The position numbers were made by a program, and so were the translations under genes. Shown here piece by piece: positions 9,401 through 17,239 of a DNA stretch of 64,000 bases (position 1 is the stretch's first letter; each line of letters begins with the position of its first letter). This DNA comes from Aquisphaera insulae (GTDB lineage Bacteria > Planctomycetota > Planctomycetia > Isosphaerales > Isosphaeraceae), in NCBI RefSeq assembly GCF_011064615.1, contig NZ_JAALJH010000027.1, forward strand, positions 33,744 through 97,743, read 5' to 3'. Under the pieces are notes generated by a model that saw nothing but the letters and a program-made list of their open reading frames with translations, was not told the DNA's origin and made no database searches.

Positions 9401-9585
9401 GCGGACCAACCGCCGCCGATCGTCGCGTCCAGGCGATGCTTCGAACGATCGGCCGCGACCGTGCCCTTGCCCTCGTTGCACGGGAGGTGCAGCAGGAGGC
9501 CATCGTCCGCGGCAAGCGGCGCGGCGGAGATTGTTAGTGAGAAGAGAATTGGCAGCAGGGTCGAGAGGGATCGCTTGGGGAACAT
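6427..9585 (-). CDS. Secreted LamG + right-handed beta-helix protein
   Basis: The ATG at 9585 follows GGAGGTGAGG and begins a clear Sec signal peptide (MFPKRSLSTLLPILFSLTIS, cleaved near AAPLAA), giving 1052 residues. Residues about 30-225 look like a LamG/concanavalin-like domain (LLLHLPCNEGKG, FSAWLRP, WAHVAVAYDRDTRRIAMYVN). A helical segment follows (about 235-340), then a long right-handed parallel beta-helix of the pectate-lyase-like fold (about 380-1000), announced by VFVSPSGDE and carrying repeated turns such as CAIHDFG and NNLFVDC. Such proteins bind or cleave polysaccharides outside the cell. The exact substrate cannot be read from sequence. It is divergent from the six-hairpin-glycosidase-like gene with 291 bases between starts, so both may answer to a shared control region. 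It converges with the VioB-like gene with 27 bases between. Confidence 0.85.
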   Translation of the reverse strand: MFPKRSLSTLLPILFSLTISAAPLAADDGLLLHLPCNEGKGTVAADRSKHRLDATIGGGWSASPSGRALSFDGLPATVARIEVPPALRFGKGSWTFSAWLRPTKLSIDDTQNQRRIFSFGPYPDAYIGIDIMASGELNTYSCYRNAQGQIVSAGGGSPPGLLAAGRWAHVAVAYDRDTRRIAMYVNGGAVSDHPLPSGFDGDFSKGGELTLGSGWHNYWGLMDEVRVDRRALTRAEVRAEFGKLERTFGVVRSPAEIAAEHREMALDALAAASRAWAKGDLGAVRKTCSALAAAGDLPASIRSYAHLRAAQSWAAEGRPVEAAKEYTTIAATAAYPEAHRTEARERVRELERSAKGLPARDPAATRTPLPPVDRFAAEVFVSPSGDESANGSKSMPVASLARARDLVRGLRARGVRGAIVVRISPGEYAASGTLNLTSEDSGTTEGPTVYRAEMPGKAVFYGGRRLIGWEPVTDASILSRLPEAARGKVVRCDLKAQGITDLGKLTVRGLAQPPSPPTLEVFVDGRPMTLARWPNAGFVGIRKLVQPGSRKEGKPSIFEYIDDRPARWTHAEEPWLFGYFHYLWADATIRASRIDTAARTIACDEAYDYGGEGMNTEQGIQYYAFNLLEEIDAPGEWYLDRKAGWLYLYPPGGDVARSTVEIGMLSAPMVAMDRVSDVRLEGLAFDLSRADGLRLVSCRRCILAGCSVRRMAGNGIVVDGGEADSLIGCDIAVIGRRATEIIGGDRATLTPGRHLVENCAIHDFGRIDRTYTPAIQLEGVGHRAAHNLMFDAPSSVMRIEGNDHVMEYNDVYAAVRESDDQGAMELFGNPSYRGIVFRHNRFVDCGKSVAGASVHGQAGIRLDDAISGVLVYGNVFVRSASGHFGGVQMNSGRDNVIDNNLFVDCKQGISGGWYGSNFVWKMLEEGRRPDGIFMTPLYLKRYPEVATMLRPPGMNHAWRNVTYRCGPLAVENLDHLDRLENVELGEADPGFVDAGRGDYRLKPSATLSRSTGFRPIPVDEIGLYRDASRASWPVVPTPVTMPDWRIGARPAR

Positions 9586-9876
9586 CGTCCTCACCTCCGG
9601 GCGGGCTGATGAAGGCAGGCGGGGCAGGGGGCGGGATCGTGGATCGGGCGTGTCGCACGTTGAGGCCGCCATCCGTCGGGATCCGGGCCCGTCTCGATCC
9701 TACGCCACCCGGCAGCCGAGGTGGAGAGACGACCGGTTCGCGGCGGCGCACCGGACCGGCCGCTTACAGGCGCCCTTCGGGGTCTGGTATAAGTGCAGTT
9801 GTTGCCCAACGGGATCGCCGACGATGGCTGATCCTCCCGCCTCGACGTGCAATCTCTTCGCGAAGGAGGGAGCACC
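9586..9876. promoter_or_regulatory. Divergent intergenic region
   Basis: This 291-base stretch separates the starts of two divergent secreted carbohydrate-active genes and must hold promoters for both. Good ribosome-binding sites lie at each end (AAGGAGGG at 9862-9869 on the plus strand). I see no convincing -35/-10 pair or long palindrome. Confidence 0.5.
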
Positions 9877-12087
9877 ATGAACGAACGGATCGGCTCGAGC
9901 CGACGTGGATTCCTCTCCGGAATCGGCGCGGCGGCCATGTCCCCCGCGATCGGCCTTGCCGGGGGAGAGATAGGATCTCGACCGCTGGCCGAGGACCTTG
10001 CGGCCGAGATCGACTTCCGCCACGCACCGGCGGATCGGCAGACGGCCTTCTGCTTCCCGGATGACGTCCACAAGAGCCTGGTCGGCGAGCTCGGGGAGCT
10101 GCGGCTGGGTCATCCAGGGGCGGGCAAGGGGGGCATCCGTGACTTCGCGCAGGTCGCCCGGTTCTCGACGCTCGGCATGGAGCCCGACGTCGTGGTCGAG
10201 CAGCGAATCGAGGCCCCGGGGATCCCGATCGTTCACACCGTCCTGGATCGTCCCCAGGCTCGCATGGAGATCACGACCTTCGCCACTCGCGAGCCGGGCG
10301 AGGGCCGGGTGGACAATGTCCTGATCGAGATCCGGCCCACGAGGCGCGGCTCGGTGGAGGCGATCCCGACCGTGACGCTCCGGACCGCGGGCGCGATCCA
10401 GGGACGTGCGACGGCCGGGGAGTGCGTCGTCTCGACGGCCGATCACCCCGGCAGAGTCCTGTTGGTGGCCGATGCTCCGGGCTCCCTTCAGGGGGACTTG
10501 CTCCAGCTCCGCCACGGGACCGCGACCACATCGGCGCCGATCCGCCACATCCTGCGATTCCCGTGCGAGGGGCAGGATGCCCAGGCCCTCCTCGCGGGCC
10601 TCCGCGATCCGGGACGCCTGCTCGAGGCCGCTCGCCGCACCTGGCGAAAGTGGGAGCCGTTCGCCGGCGAGGTCGGCTGGCGATTGCCGACCCGGTACGA
10701 CGAGTTCCTCGTCGCGTGCGCGCGGAACATCCTCCAGGCTCGCGAGAGTCGAGGCGGACGGCTGACGTTCCAGGTCGGGCCGACGGTCTATCGGGGTCTC
10801 TGGGTCGTCGACGGCCACTTCCTCCTCGAGGCGGCGCGCTACCTCGGCCACGACCGCGAGGCCCAGCAGGGACTGGAGTCCACCTGGTCTCGCCAGGAGG
10901 CCGACGGCGGCATCTTCGCCGGGGGGGGCCGCGACCACTGGAAGGACACGGGCATCGCCCTGTTCAGCCTGGTCCGTCAAGCGGAGCTGGCGCAGGAATT
11001 CGGCTACTTCCGCGAGATGCAGCCGAACGTCCTCCGCGCGGTCGGGTTCCTGAAGACGCTTCGCGACCGCGCGGCCTCCGGGACCAGCATCAACGGCAGG
11101 TACGGGCTCCTGCCGCCGGGCATGGGGGACGGCGGCCTCGGCGGCATCCGCAACGAGTTCACCAATACGCTCTGGGGCCTCGCCGGCCTGAAGGCCACGC
11201 TGGGCGCGGCGGCGTCCCAGGGGCTATCCGGATTCGACGAGGCCCGTTCGTTCTTCGAGGAATTGCAGGCCGCATTCCTGGCCGCCGCGAGGAAGGAGAT
11301 GATCCACCATCCCGGCGGCTTCTCCTTCCTGCCGATGGTCGCGAAGGACGACCCCGCCTGGAAGGAGACCGACGCGTGGCATCGCCCACGGCCGCAGTCC
11401 GGGCAATGGGCCTTGTCGCACGCCATCTTCCCCGGCCTCCTCTTCGACCCGAACGACCCGATCGTCCAGGGCCACATCCGGCTGATGCAGGAGGTCACCC
11501 GGGAAGACGTCCCCATCGAGACGGGCTGGCTGCCCCACGGCGGACTCTGGACGTACAACGCCGCGTTCGTGGCCGAGGCTTACCTCTGGGCGGGCCTGGC
11601 GGACCGGGCAAGGAGTACATTCCACGGGTTCCTGAACCACGCCACGCCGACATGGTGCTGGCGCGAGGAACAGCCCCTGACCGGCTCGCTGGTCGCCGGT
11701 TACGTCGGCGACATGCCTCACAACTGGGCGAGCGCGGAGTGCGTCCGCTACTTGCGGCACATGCTGGCCCTGGAGGACGGAGCCACGCTCCGCTTGCTCG
11801 CGGGAATCGGCGAGCCGGAGCTCGCACTTGGCGCGACCCTGGAGGTCCGGCGTTCGCCGACGCGGTTCGGCCGCGTGGACGTGATCGTCGAGCCGGACGG
11901 GCCCCGCGAGGGATGCCGCATCCGCTTCCGACGCGACGCCGGACCAGACCCAGACCGGGTGGTCCTGCCGAGGAAAATCGGCCGCCTGCGGTTCGCATCC
12001 TCGCGCGGGGCCGTCCTCCGCGAGGACGGCGATCGGGTGCTCGTCGAGCCCAGGGCGAGGGAGTGGGAGGCGACGTGGAAAGGCTGA
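9877..12087 (+). CDS. Tat-exported six-hairpin-glycosidase-like protein
   Basis: The ATG at 9877 follows AAGGAGGG and gives 736 residues. The N-terminus has a twin-arginine signal (SSRRGFLSGIGAAAM). The centre (about 260-640) resembles the alpha/alpha six-hairpin toroid of glycosidases, with spaced helices and motifs such as VYRGLWVVDGHFLLEAARYL, TWSRQEADGG, NTLWGLAGL and GLWTYNAAFVAEAYLWAGL. Beta-rich segments flank it. It probably cleaves an oligosaccharide outside the cytoplasm, but the family number and the substrate are not determined. The methyltransferase gene starts 66 bases downstream on the same strand, so the two may be co-transcribed. A lyase of the same toroid fold is the main alternative. 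Confidence 0.75.
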   Translation: MNERIGSSRRGFLSGIGAAAMSPAIGLAGGEIGSRPLAEDLAAEIDFRHAPADRQTAFCFPDDVHKSLVGELGELRLGHPGAGKGGIRDFAQVARFSTLGMEPDVVVEQRIEAPGIPIVHTVLDRPQARMEITTFATREPGEGRVDNVLIEIRPTRRGSVEAIPTVTLRTAGAIQGRATAGECVVSTADHPGRVLLVADAPGSLQGDLLQLRHGTATTSAPIRHILRFPCEGQDAQALLAGLRDPGRLLEAARRTWRKWEPFAGEVGWRLPTRYDEFLVACARNILQARESRGGRLTFQVGPTVYRGLWVVDGHFLLEAARYLGHDREAQQGLESTWSRQEADGGIFAGGGRDHWKDTGIALFSLVRQAELAQEFGYFREMQPNVLRAVGFLKTLRDRAASGTSINGRYGLLPPGMGDGGLGGIRNEFTNTLWGLAGLKATLGAAASQGLSGFDEARSFFEELQAAFLAAARKEMIHHPGGFSFLPMVAKDDPAWKETDAWHRPRPQSGQWALSHAIFPGLLFDPNDPIVQGHIRLMQEVTREDVPIETGWLPHGGLWTYNAAFVAEAYLWAGLADRARSTFHGFLNHATPTWCWREEQPLTGSLVAGYVGDMPHNWASAECVRYLRHMLALEDGATLRLLAGIGEPELALGATLEVRRSPTRFGRVDVIVEPDGPREGCRIRFRRDAGPDPDRVVLPRKIGRLRFASSRGAVLREDGDRVLVEPRAREWEATWKG

Positions 12088-12153
12088 AGCACCCCGGCCG
12101 AAGCCGCAACGGCCAGAAGCCCGCGCGGGCGAACATCGCGGAGGAACACTGAA

Positions 12154-13545
12154 ATGGCATGCACGTTTGAGGAACTCGCCGTGAGCGGGCCCGATAGGCT
12201 CGTCTTCGGGATCGCCCCCAGGCCGGTCCGTTGCGGGTTCGGCCTGGCCATCGGCGGCGGGCTCGTCTTCCCCGAGGTCAACTTCACGCTCCCCGTCATG
12301 ACGATCAGCCCGGCGACCTGGAGCGAGGTCCGGGCGCACTACGACGAGATGGCGAGGAACATCCTCAAGCGGGCCGTGGTGCTGGAAGTGCCCGGGATCG
12401 TCCTGGAGTTCGAGCTGCTGCCGGCGATGACCGACGCGCCCGCATGGGGCGCCGAGATCACGGCCCTGCTCCACGAGCATCTGGACAGGGCCCACGCGAA
12501 GCACGGCCTGAAGGGCGCGCTCCGCGTCACGCCGACCGATATTCGCGACCAGGGCTCGCGGCCGGCCCTCCGCAGCGGTCCCGCCTGGGAGAAGCTGTCG
12601 AAGTCCTTCGAGCTCTGCCGCGACGCCGGGGCCGACATCCTCTCGATCGAGTCCATCGGCGGCAAGGAGGTCCACGACCCGGGCCTGATGTATGGCGATC
12701 TCCGGCCCATCGTCTTCGGCCTCGGCGTGCTCGCCGCGAGGGACATGGCGTTCCTCTGGGACCACATCTCCGGGACCTGCGCCGGGGCGTCCGCGGCCGG
12801 CCATGCGGTGATCTCCGGGGGCGACACGGCCTGCGGATTCGCCAACACGGCGATGCAGCTCGCGCACCAGAAGATGCTGCCGGAGGTCCTGGCGGCCGTC
12901 GTCCGCGCGATGAGCGCGGCGCGGAGCCTGGTCGCCTTCGAGCACGGGGCCGTCGGCCCGTCGAAGGACTGTGCGTATGAAGGGCCCATCCTCAAGGCCA
13001 TCACCGGGGCGCCGATCGCGATGGAGGGCAAGTCGGCGACCTGTGCCCACTTCAGCCCGCTGGGGAACATCGCCGCCGCGGTCTGCGACCTCTGGAGCAA
13101 CGAATCGGTGCAGAACGTCCGACTCCTCTCCGGCAACGCGCCGGAGGCGTACGCGGAGCTGCTCGCCTACGACTGCCGGCTGATGAACGTGGCCGCGGCG
13201 CGAGGAGAATCGGCCCGACTCCGCGACTGGCTGACCGAGTCCGACGAGTGGCTCAGCCCCCAGGCGGCCGTCCTCTCGCCGGCGGCCGCCTGCCGGATCG
13301 CCCGGGCCATCGTCTCGACCCCCGGGGATTACGCGCGAACCGTCGCCGCGGGCCGGGAGGCCGTGGCGATCCTCGCCGAGGGGGTCGAGCAGGGGCGGCT
13401 GCGCCTCTCGCCCCGCGAGCGTCCCTGGCTCGACCGGATCCGGACCGAGCTTGACGAGCTCCCCGCCACCGAGTCGGAGATCCTCGCCGAGCTGACCGCG
13501 TCGCACGGCCACCTGTTCGACCCGGCGAGTTACGGACTGAACTGA
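12154..13545 (+). CDS. mtaB: Methanol:corrinoid methyltransferase, MtaB family
   Basis: The 463-residue protein matches methanol-5-hydroxybenzimidazolylcobamide Co-methyltransferase over its full length. Examples are GFGLAIGGGLVFPEVNF, MTDAPAWGAEI, SIESIGGKEV, ISGGDTACGFANTAM, ARSLVAFEHGAVGPSKDC, MEGKSATCAHFSPLGN and CDLWSNESVQNV. The zinc ligands of MtaB (one Glu, two Cys) appear to correspond to Glu166, Cys227 and Cys273. MtaB moves the methyl of methanol to a cobalt corrinoid carried by MtaC. No mtaC or mtaA lies in this window, which is unusual. The start follows GGAGGAA. Its position behind a secreted glycosidase suggests use of methanol released from methylated polysaccharides, or a related methyl donor; this is inference. 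Expected to be cytoplasmic. Confidence 0.9.
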   Translation: MACTFEELAVSGPDRLVFGIAPRPVRCGFGLAIGGGLVFPEVNFTLPVMTISPATWSEVRAHYDEMARNILKRAVVLEVPGIVLEFELLPAMTDAPAWGAEITALLHEHLDRAHAKHGLKGALRVTPTDIRDQGSRPALRSGPAWEKLSKSFELCRDAGADILSIESIGGKEVHDPGLMYGDLRPIVFGLGVLAARDMAFLWDHISGTCAGASAAGHAVISGGDTACGFANTAMQLAHQKMLPEVLAAVVRAMSAARSLVAFEHGAVGPSKDCAYEGPILKAITGAPIAMEGKSATCAHFSPLGNIAAAVCDLWSNESVQNVRLLSGNAPEAYAELLAYDCRLMNVAAARGESARLRDWLTESDEWLSPQAAVLSPAAACRIARAIVSTPGDYARTVAAGREAVAILAEGVEQGRLRLSPRERPWLDRIRTELDELPATESEILAELTASHGHLFDPASYGLN

Positions 13546-13581
13546 AGGTGGAGTGCGCCCGAGGCCGCCGGGGCGGGCCCG

Positions 13582-14172
13582 TCACTTCGCCGACTTCGGG
13601 CCCTCGGGCGCCTTGAGCTCGATCACCTCGACCGTGGTCGTGGTGCCGGCGTCGGGGAATCGCGTGACCGACTTCACGAGGCGGCCGGGGACCTCTTCCG
13701 AGAGCCAGACCCGGGTGGTCCAACCAAGCCCCCCTTCGCCCTTCCCCTTGGTGTCGTACCAGACTGTCCTGTATTCCTTGCCGGAGACCTTGAGCGTCTC
13801 CTCGCCCTTCTCGATGGCATCGGTCGGCTTGCCGACGTCCTCCTTCTTCGTCTTCCCCAGGAGCGGGAAGACCCGGAAGATGCTCTGCGTCTCCGGGGGC
13901 GATTTGATCAGGCTGTCGGTCGCGTCGCTCTCGCGGACGACATCCAGGGTCACCTGATCCGGCTTGATCGCCTGGAGCGTGGACGTGGTCGTCGTCGTCA
14001 ACGTCCGCACCTTCCCTTCCGTCCGGGAGCGGACCACGATGGTCGTGCCGACCGGATGTTTGGACCAGCTCCGGTAGGCCGGATGGTCGACGTTCTCGGC
14101 GACCGCGGGCGCGGAGAGGGAGAGGGAGAGGGCGAGCGCCAGGGAGAGCCGGGGGAGCAACTTCGGAGACAT
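13582..14172 (-). CDS. Secreted protein of unknown function
   Basis: The ATG at 14172, after GAGGTG, begins a textbook Sec signal peptide (SPKLLPRLSLALALSLSLSA, cleavage near AVAEN), giving 196 residues. The mature part is beta-rich with threonine runs (TLTTTTTSTLQ) and contains conserved-looking patterns such as HPVGTTIVVRS and TTRVWLSEEVPGRLVKS. The latter resembles small planctomycete periplasmic proteins whose sequence measures how a compound or signal changes with treatment, but I do not recognise a named domain. No membrane segment follows the signal. It converges with mtaB with 36 bases between the stops. Confidence 0.75.
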   Translation of the reverse strand: MSPKLLPRLSLALALSLSLSAPAVAENVDHPAYRSWSKHPVGTTIVVRSRTEGKVRTLTTTTTSTLQAIKPDQVTLDVVRESDATDSLIKSPPETQSIFRVFPLLGKTKKEDVGKPTDAIEKGEETLKVSGKEYRTVWYDTKGKGEGGLGWTTRVWLSEEVPGRLVKSVTRFPDAGTTTTVEVIELKAPEGPKSAK

Positions 14173-14468
14173 CGGCGGAGCACCTCGATCGCGGGGCGGG
14201 GGCATACGGTTCGGCTCGTACGCAGGAATCGCTTCTACAGGCTCGATCCCGCCCCGGTCAATCGGCTCAATACAATTTATCAAACCTTCATGATATCTCC
14301 GCTTTCCGTCCCGAGCACCGGCGAGCTGGAACGTCTCGATTTCTTCGCGCCCCGCTCACGCCGCTTTCGCAGGGGCTCTGTATCTTCTCCCGAGTCCGAG
14401 CCATGGGCGCCCCGTTCGTCGTCCACGCCATCATCCCGGCTCGGATCCCCCCAAGAGGAGATTCGATC

Positions 14469-15641
14469 GTGCCTGTACCCAAAGTCGCCGCCGCGCGCCG
14501 CGGTGGATTCACCCTCATCGAGCTGCTGGTAGTCATCTCGATCATCGCCGTGCTGATCGCCTTGCTCCTGCCGGCGGTGCAGTCGGCCCGCGAGGCCGCC
14601 CGGCGGATGCAGTGCGTCAACAACCTGAAGCAGATCGGCCTCGGCTTCATGAACCACGAGAGCACCTACGGCTACCTGCCCCGCGGCCCGTTCGACGGCG
14701 ACCCCAACTCGGTGGACGCCTCGGGCAGTCCCTATGCGAACGGCCGGATCTACGACGAGGACTGGAAGAACGGAGCGTATGAGACTTCTTCATGCTGCCG
14801 GTCCGATACGCCCAACGGCTACAACCAGTTCTTCTGGATCCTGCCCTATGTCGAGCAGAGCAACGTCTACAACCTGGCGAACCTGACGATCCCGCCGATC
14901 AACACGACCTTCGGCGCCGCGGTCCGTGGCGCCGACTACGGCGGCGAGGACTCGATCGGCCGGGCCGTGATCCCGGCCTTCTATTGCCCCAGCCGGCGTG
15001 CCCCCGAGGCCTACGTCAGCGGTGCCCCCAGCAACGCCTCCAACGCCGTCGCCAAGAACGACTATGCCGGCTGCGCGGGGATGTTCCAGGGTCAGGCCTA
15101 CGAGTGCACGGCGCCCTATGACCAGCCGACCATGTACATCCCGGCCCCTCCCGATGGCGCCTCACCCCGGGCCAACGAGCGGGCGGCGATCAACCAGGGC
15201 GATACCGCCGGCCGCAAGGGAGCCATCTCCCACGGCCAGCGGAGCAAGCGTCGCCTGGCCGACTTCACCGACGGCACCTCGAACTCGATCATGGCGGGCG
15301 AGAAGTGCCTCCCCGCGAAGCGGCTCGGCACGGACGGCGGCGACAACGAGCGGTGGGAGAACAGCGGCTGGGATGAGGACAACATCCGCTGGCACTTCGT
15401 CCCCGTGTCGGACTTCAAGGCCCCGATCTTCCGAGGCGAGGCCTGCGCCACCCCGCCCGACATGACCGACACAACCAACAACCTCTGGCGGCGGATGTTC
15501 GGCAGTTCCCACCCCGGTGGGGTCAACGTCGTCCTGGGCGACGGCTCGGTCCGATTCATCAAGTACAGCGTCAGCGCCACCACCTTCCGCCAACTGTCCA
15601 GCATCGACGACGGCGGCGTGATGAGCGCCGACTCGTACTGA
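14469..15641 (+). CDS. DUF1559 pseudopilin-like protein (copy 1)
   Basis: The GTG at 14469 follows AGAGGAG and gives 390 residues. The N-terminus is a type IV pilin-like prepilin segment (RRGGFTLIELLVVISIIAVL) and runs into QSAREAARRMQC and NNLKQIGLGF, the DUF1559 hallmark. The C-terminal part has the H..GG.N......DGS.RFIK motif and ends SADSY. These abundant planctomycete proteins are thought to be surface- or secretion-associated, but their role is unknown. A small lipoprotein gene follows 113 bases later. This copy is the most divergent of the four in the window, with several insertions. An upstream in-frame ATG at 14403 lacks a good ribosome-binding site. Confidence 0.93.
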   Translation: MPVPKVAAARRGGFTLIELLVVISIIAVLIALLLPAVQSAREAARRMQCVNNLKQIGLGFMNHESTYGYLPRGPFDGDPNSVDASGSPYANGRIYDEDWKNGAYETSSCCRSDTPNGYNQFFWILPYVEQSNVYNLANLTIPPINTTFGAAVRGADYGGEDSIGRAVIPAFYCPSRRAPEAYVSGAPSNASNAVAKNDYAGCAGMFQGQAYECTAPYDQPTMYIPAPPDGASPRANERAAINQGDTAGRKGAISHGQRSKRRLADFTDGTSNSIMAGEKCLPAKRLGTDGGDNERWENSGWDEDNIRWHFVPVSDFKAPIFRGEACATPPDMTDTTNNLWRRMFGSSHPGGVNVVLGDGSVRFIKYSVSATTFRQLSSIDDGGVMSADSY

Positions 15642-15754
15642 CCCGACGGGACTACGGCAAGGTCCACGAACCTGCTCTCGAACATGATGCTGGGCGGCCG
15701 GGGCGGACTCCACGATGCCCCGGCCATGCCCTCGCTGCGAAAGGTCCGATCCTC

Positions 15755-16012
15755 ATGCTCAGACTCCCGAGACGCCCTGCAAGGCTCCTGCTTGGCCTCG
15801 CCCTGGGATGTTCCCTGGCCGGCTGCGGCAGCTCCACCGACTCCAGGAACGACGGCAAGCGCCTCCAGCTCACCGACGAGGAAGTGAAGGCCATCGCCAG
15901 GGCCGACTCCGAGACGGCCGAGGAAGAACAGGGCAAGAAGATCATCCAGGGGTCGAAGAAGGCCGCGGGCAAGAAGGCCGGCAAGAGAGCGGCCCGCGCC
16001 GACGAGGAATGA
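15755..16012 (+). CDS. Small lipoprotein paired with DUF1559 copy 1
   Basis: The 85-residue product has an N-terminal hydrophobic segment and a lipobox LAGC with Cys24. The mature part is charged, with an acidic centre (LTDEEVKAIARADSETAEEE) and a lysine-rich tail (KKAAGKKAGKRAARADEE). No enzyme motif is present. It lies directly behind a DUF1559 gene. Three similar tiny lipoproteins lie next to DUF1559 genes elsewhere in the window, so a joint role is likely. It is expected in the cell envelope. Confidence 0.85.
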   Translation: MLRLPRRPARLLLGLALGCSLAGCGSSTDSRNDGKRLQLTDEEVKAIARADSETAEEEQGKKIIQGSKKAAGKKAGKRAARADEE

Positions 16013-16065
16013 AATCCCCCGCGAAAGTTGACGGCGTCGCCGACTCAATCGCGTCCATACACACA

Positions 16066-16100
16066 CGTCCCCGGGCGGCCCACCGTCCGGGGACGTTCTC
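16066..16100 (+). terminator. Terminator-like hairpin after lipoprotein gene
   Basis: A perfect 9-bp stem (CGTCCCCGG with CCGGGGACG) with a 12-base loop follows the lipoprotein gene, and a short pyrimidine run (TTCTC) comes after it. It lies between converging genes, so it could end transcripts from the left. Confidence 0.5.
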
Positions 16101-16130
16101 GTCGCGGGGCGGTATCCGCGTCCGGCCGGT

Positions 16131-16760
16131 TCACGCCCCCGACCGGATCACCAGGTCCGCCCGGCTGGCGCAGTCATCCGCGAGGACGACCCCGGCGTTG
16201 CGGCGGTCATTGGTATCGGCCCGGTGATACGCGGCCTCCGGCGTGGCCTCGAGGCCGCAGGCGAGGTGCCGCGCGGCGACGCGGTCCACGGCCGTCTCCA
16301 CGTCGCATTCCAGCACGACCCGGAAATCGAAGAGGTGGGCCATCCGCCAGGAGCGGAGGAGCAAATACAGGCCCTCCACGATCACCAGCGGCGATTCGGC
16401 CGGCACCGAGATGGCATCGGGCTCGGGATCTTTCACGGCGTGATCGAAGGCGGGGAAGAGGCCGTGGCCGTGCTCCCTCAAGCTCGCCAGGTCGGCCCGC
16501 AGGGCGTCGGGATCGAACGTGTCCGGCGCACCGCGGCGGGCGAGTCCGTCGGCGGTGAGGGCGGACCGCGGCAGGTGGTAGCCGTCCATCGGCACCACGA
16601 CCGCGCCGGGGACCGACGCAGCCAGGGCCGCCGCGATCGTGCTCTTGCCGGAGCCCGGGATGCCGACGATCGCGATCAGGCGAGGCATCGGCGTGCGGCG
16701 GCGGAGGCCGTCCAGGATCGTCGCGGCGGCGGCCTCGGGGCCGCCTGAACTCGTGGTCAT
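16131..16760 (-). CDS. P-loop sugar/nucleoside kinase of the uridine kinase/phosphoribulokinase family
   Basis: The 209-residue protein starts at the ATG at 16760, behind GAGGAC. It shows the Walker A motif GIPGSGKST (residues 33-41), the family signature PMDGYHLPRSAL and VIVEGLYLLL for the Walker B region. Relatives such as YggC or fructose and pantothenate-type kinases phosphorylate small sugars or nucleosides with ATP. The substrate is not readable here. It lies immediately downstream of a broken MFS sugar porter on the same strand, which suggests that the pair once took up and phosphorylated a sugar. Expected to be cytoplasmic. Confidence 0.85.
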   Translation of the reverse strand: MTTSSGGPEAAAATILDGLRRRTPMPRLIAIVGIPGSGKSTIAAALAASVPGAVVVPMDGYHLPRSALTADGLARRGAPDTFDPDALRADLASLREHGHGLFPAFDHAVKDPEPDAISVPAESPLVIVEGLYLLLRSWRMAHLFDFRVVLECDVETAVDRVAARHLACGLEATPEAAYHRADTNDRRNAGVVLADDCASRADLVIRSGA

Positions 16761-16779
16761 GGCTTCGTCCTCGATCATG

Positions 16780-17071
16780 TCAGCCGGGCCTCGATGTCCT
16801 CCAGCGTCCCGCCCTTGGTCTCGGGCATGAGCGCTAGCGCGAAGACGAGCTGGAGTCCCATCATCGCCCAGCGAGGAGACGAAAGAGAGGACGGCCAGGA
16901 GGAAGAGCGTCTTCTTCCGGCCGAACCGATCCGCGGGCCGCTCGATCGCCACCGAGCCGACGATCGTCCCGATCAGGGCCGTGGCCACGTGTCCCGGACC
17001 TGGCGTTTGGCGGGTGCGACGTCCATCGTGGAGAATCCCATCGGGTCGAGGGAGCCATGCGGGTCGTTCAT
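16780..17071 (-). pseudogene. Remnant of MFS sugar porter
   Basis: Three pieces of one sugar transporter are left in different frames within about 290 bases. A possible N-terminal start (MNDPHGSLDPMGF) ends at a stop. A middle piece carries the loop 2-3 signature (ALIGTIVGSVAIE, then RPADRFGRKKTLF). The final piece gives GLQLVFALALMPETKGGTLE, the C-terminal PETKG signature of sugar porters. Most of the roughly 450-residue protein is missing. The order and strand of the pieces are kept, so internal deletions plus frameshifts explain them. The intact P-loop kinase gene follows it. Confidence 0.75.
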
Positions 17072-17203
17072 GCAGGGAGGCCCGATCTTACGCGGCGCGG
17101 CGACCGATCTCCAGCGGGAGGTGGCGTGAGTGCCTTGGTCCTGTCTTCCGGCCTACCCCGACCGTAGGATGAAGTGCGATCTCCTGCTCCTCGACGCTCG
17201 AGG

Positions 17204-17224
17204 ATCAAGACGAGGCGTCTTGAT
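17204..17224. promoter_or_regulatory. Perfect inverted repeat upstream of the HzsA-related gene
   Basis: A 9-bp perfect inverted repeat (ATCAAGACG, 3-base spacer, CGTCTTGAT) ends 15 bases before the ATG at 17240 and directly abuts the ribosome-binding site. As DNA it would suit a dimeric repressor. As RNA it would form a hairpin beside the Shine-Dalgarno sequence. Either role is inferred. Confidence 0.45.
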
Positions 17225-17239
17225 TGAGGAAAGGTCGCC

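Noticed and set aside
11224..13512. 762-codon open frame on the minus strand
   Set aside because: It spans parts of two well-supported plus-strand genes (six-hairpin-like protein and MtaB) and has no motif.
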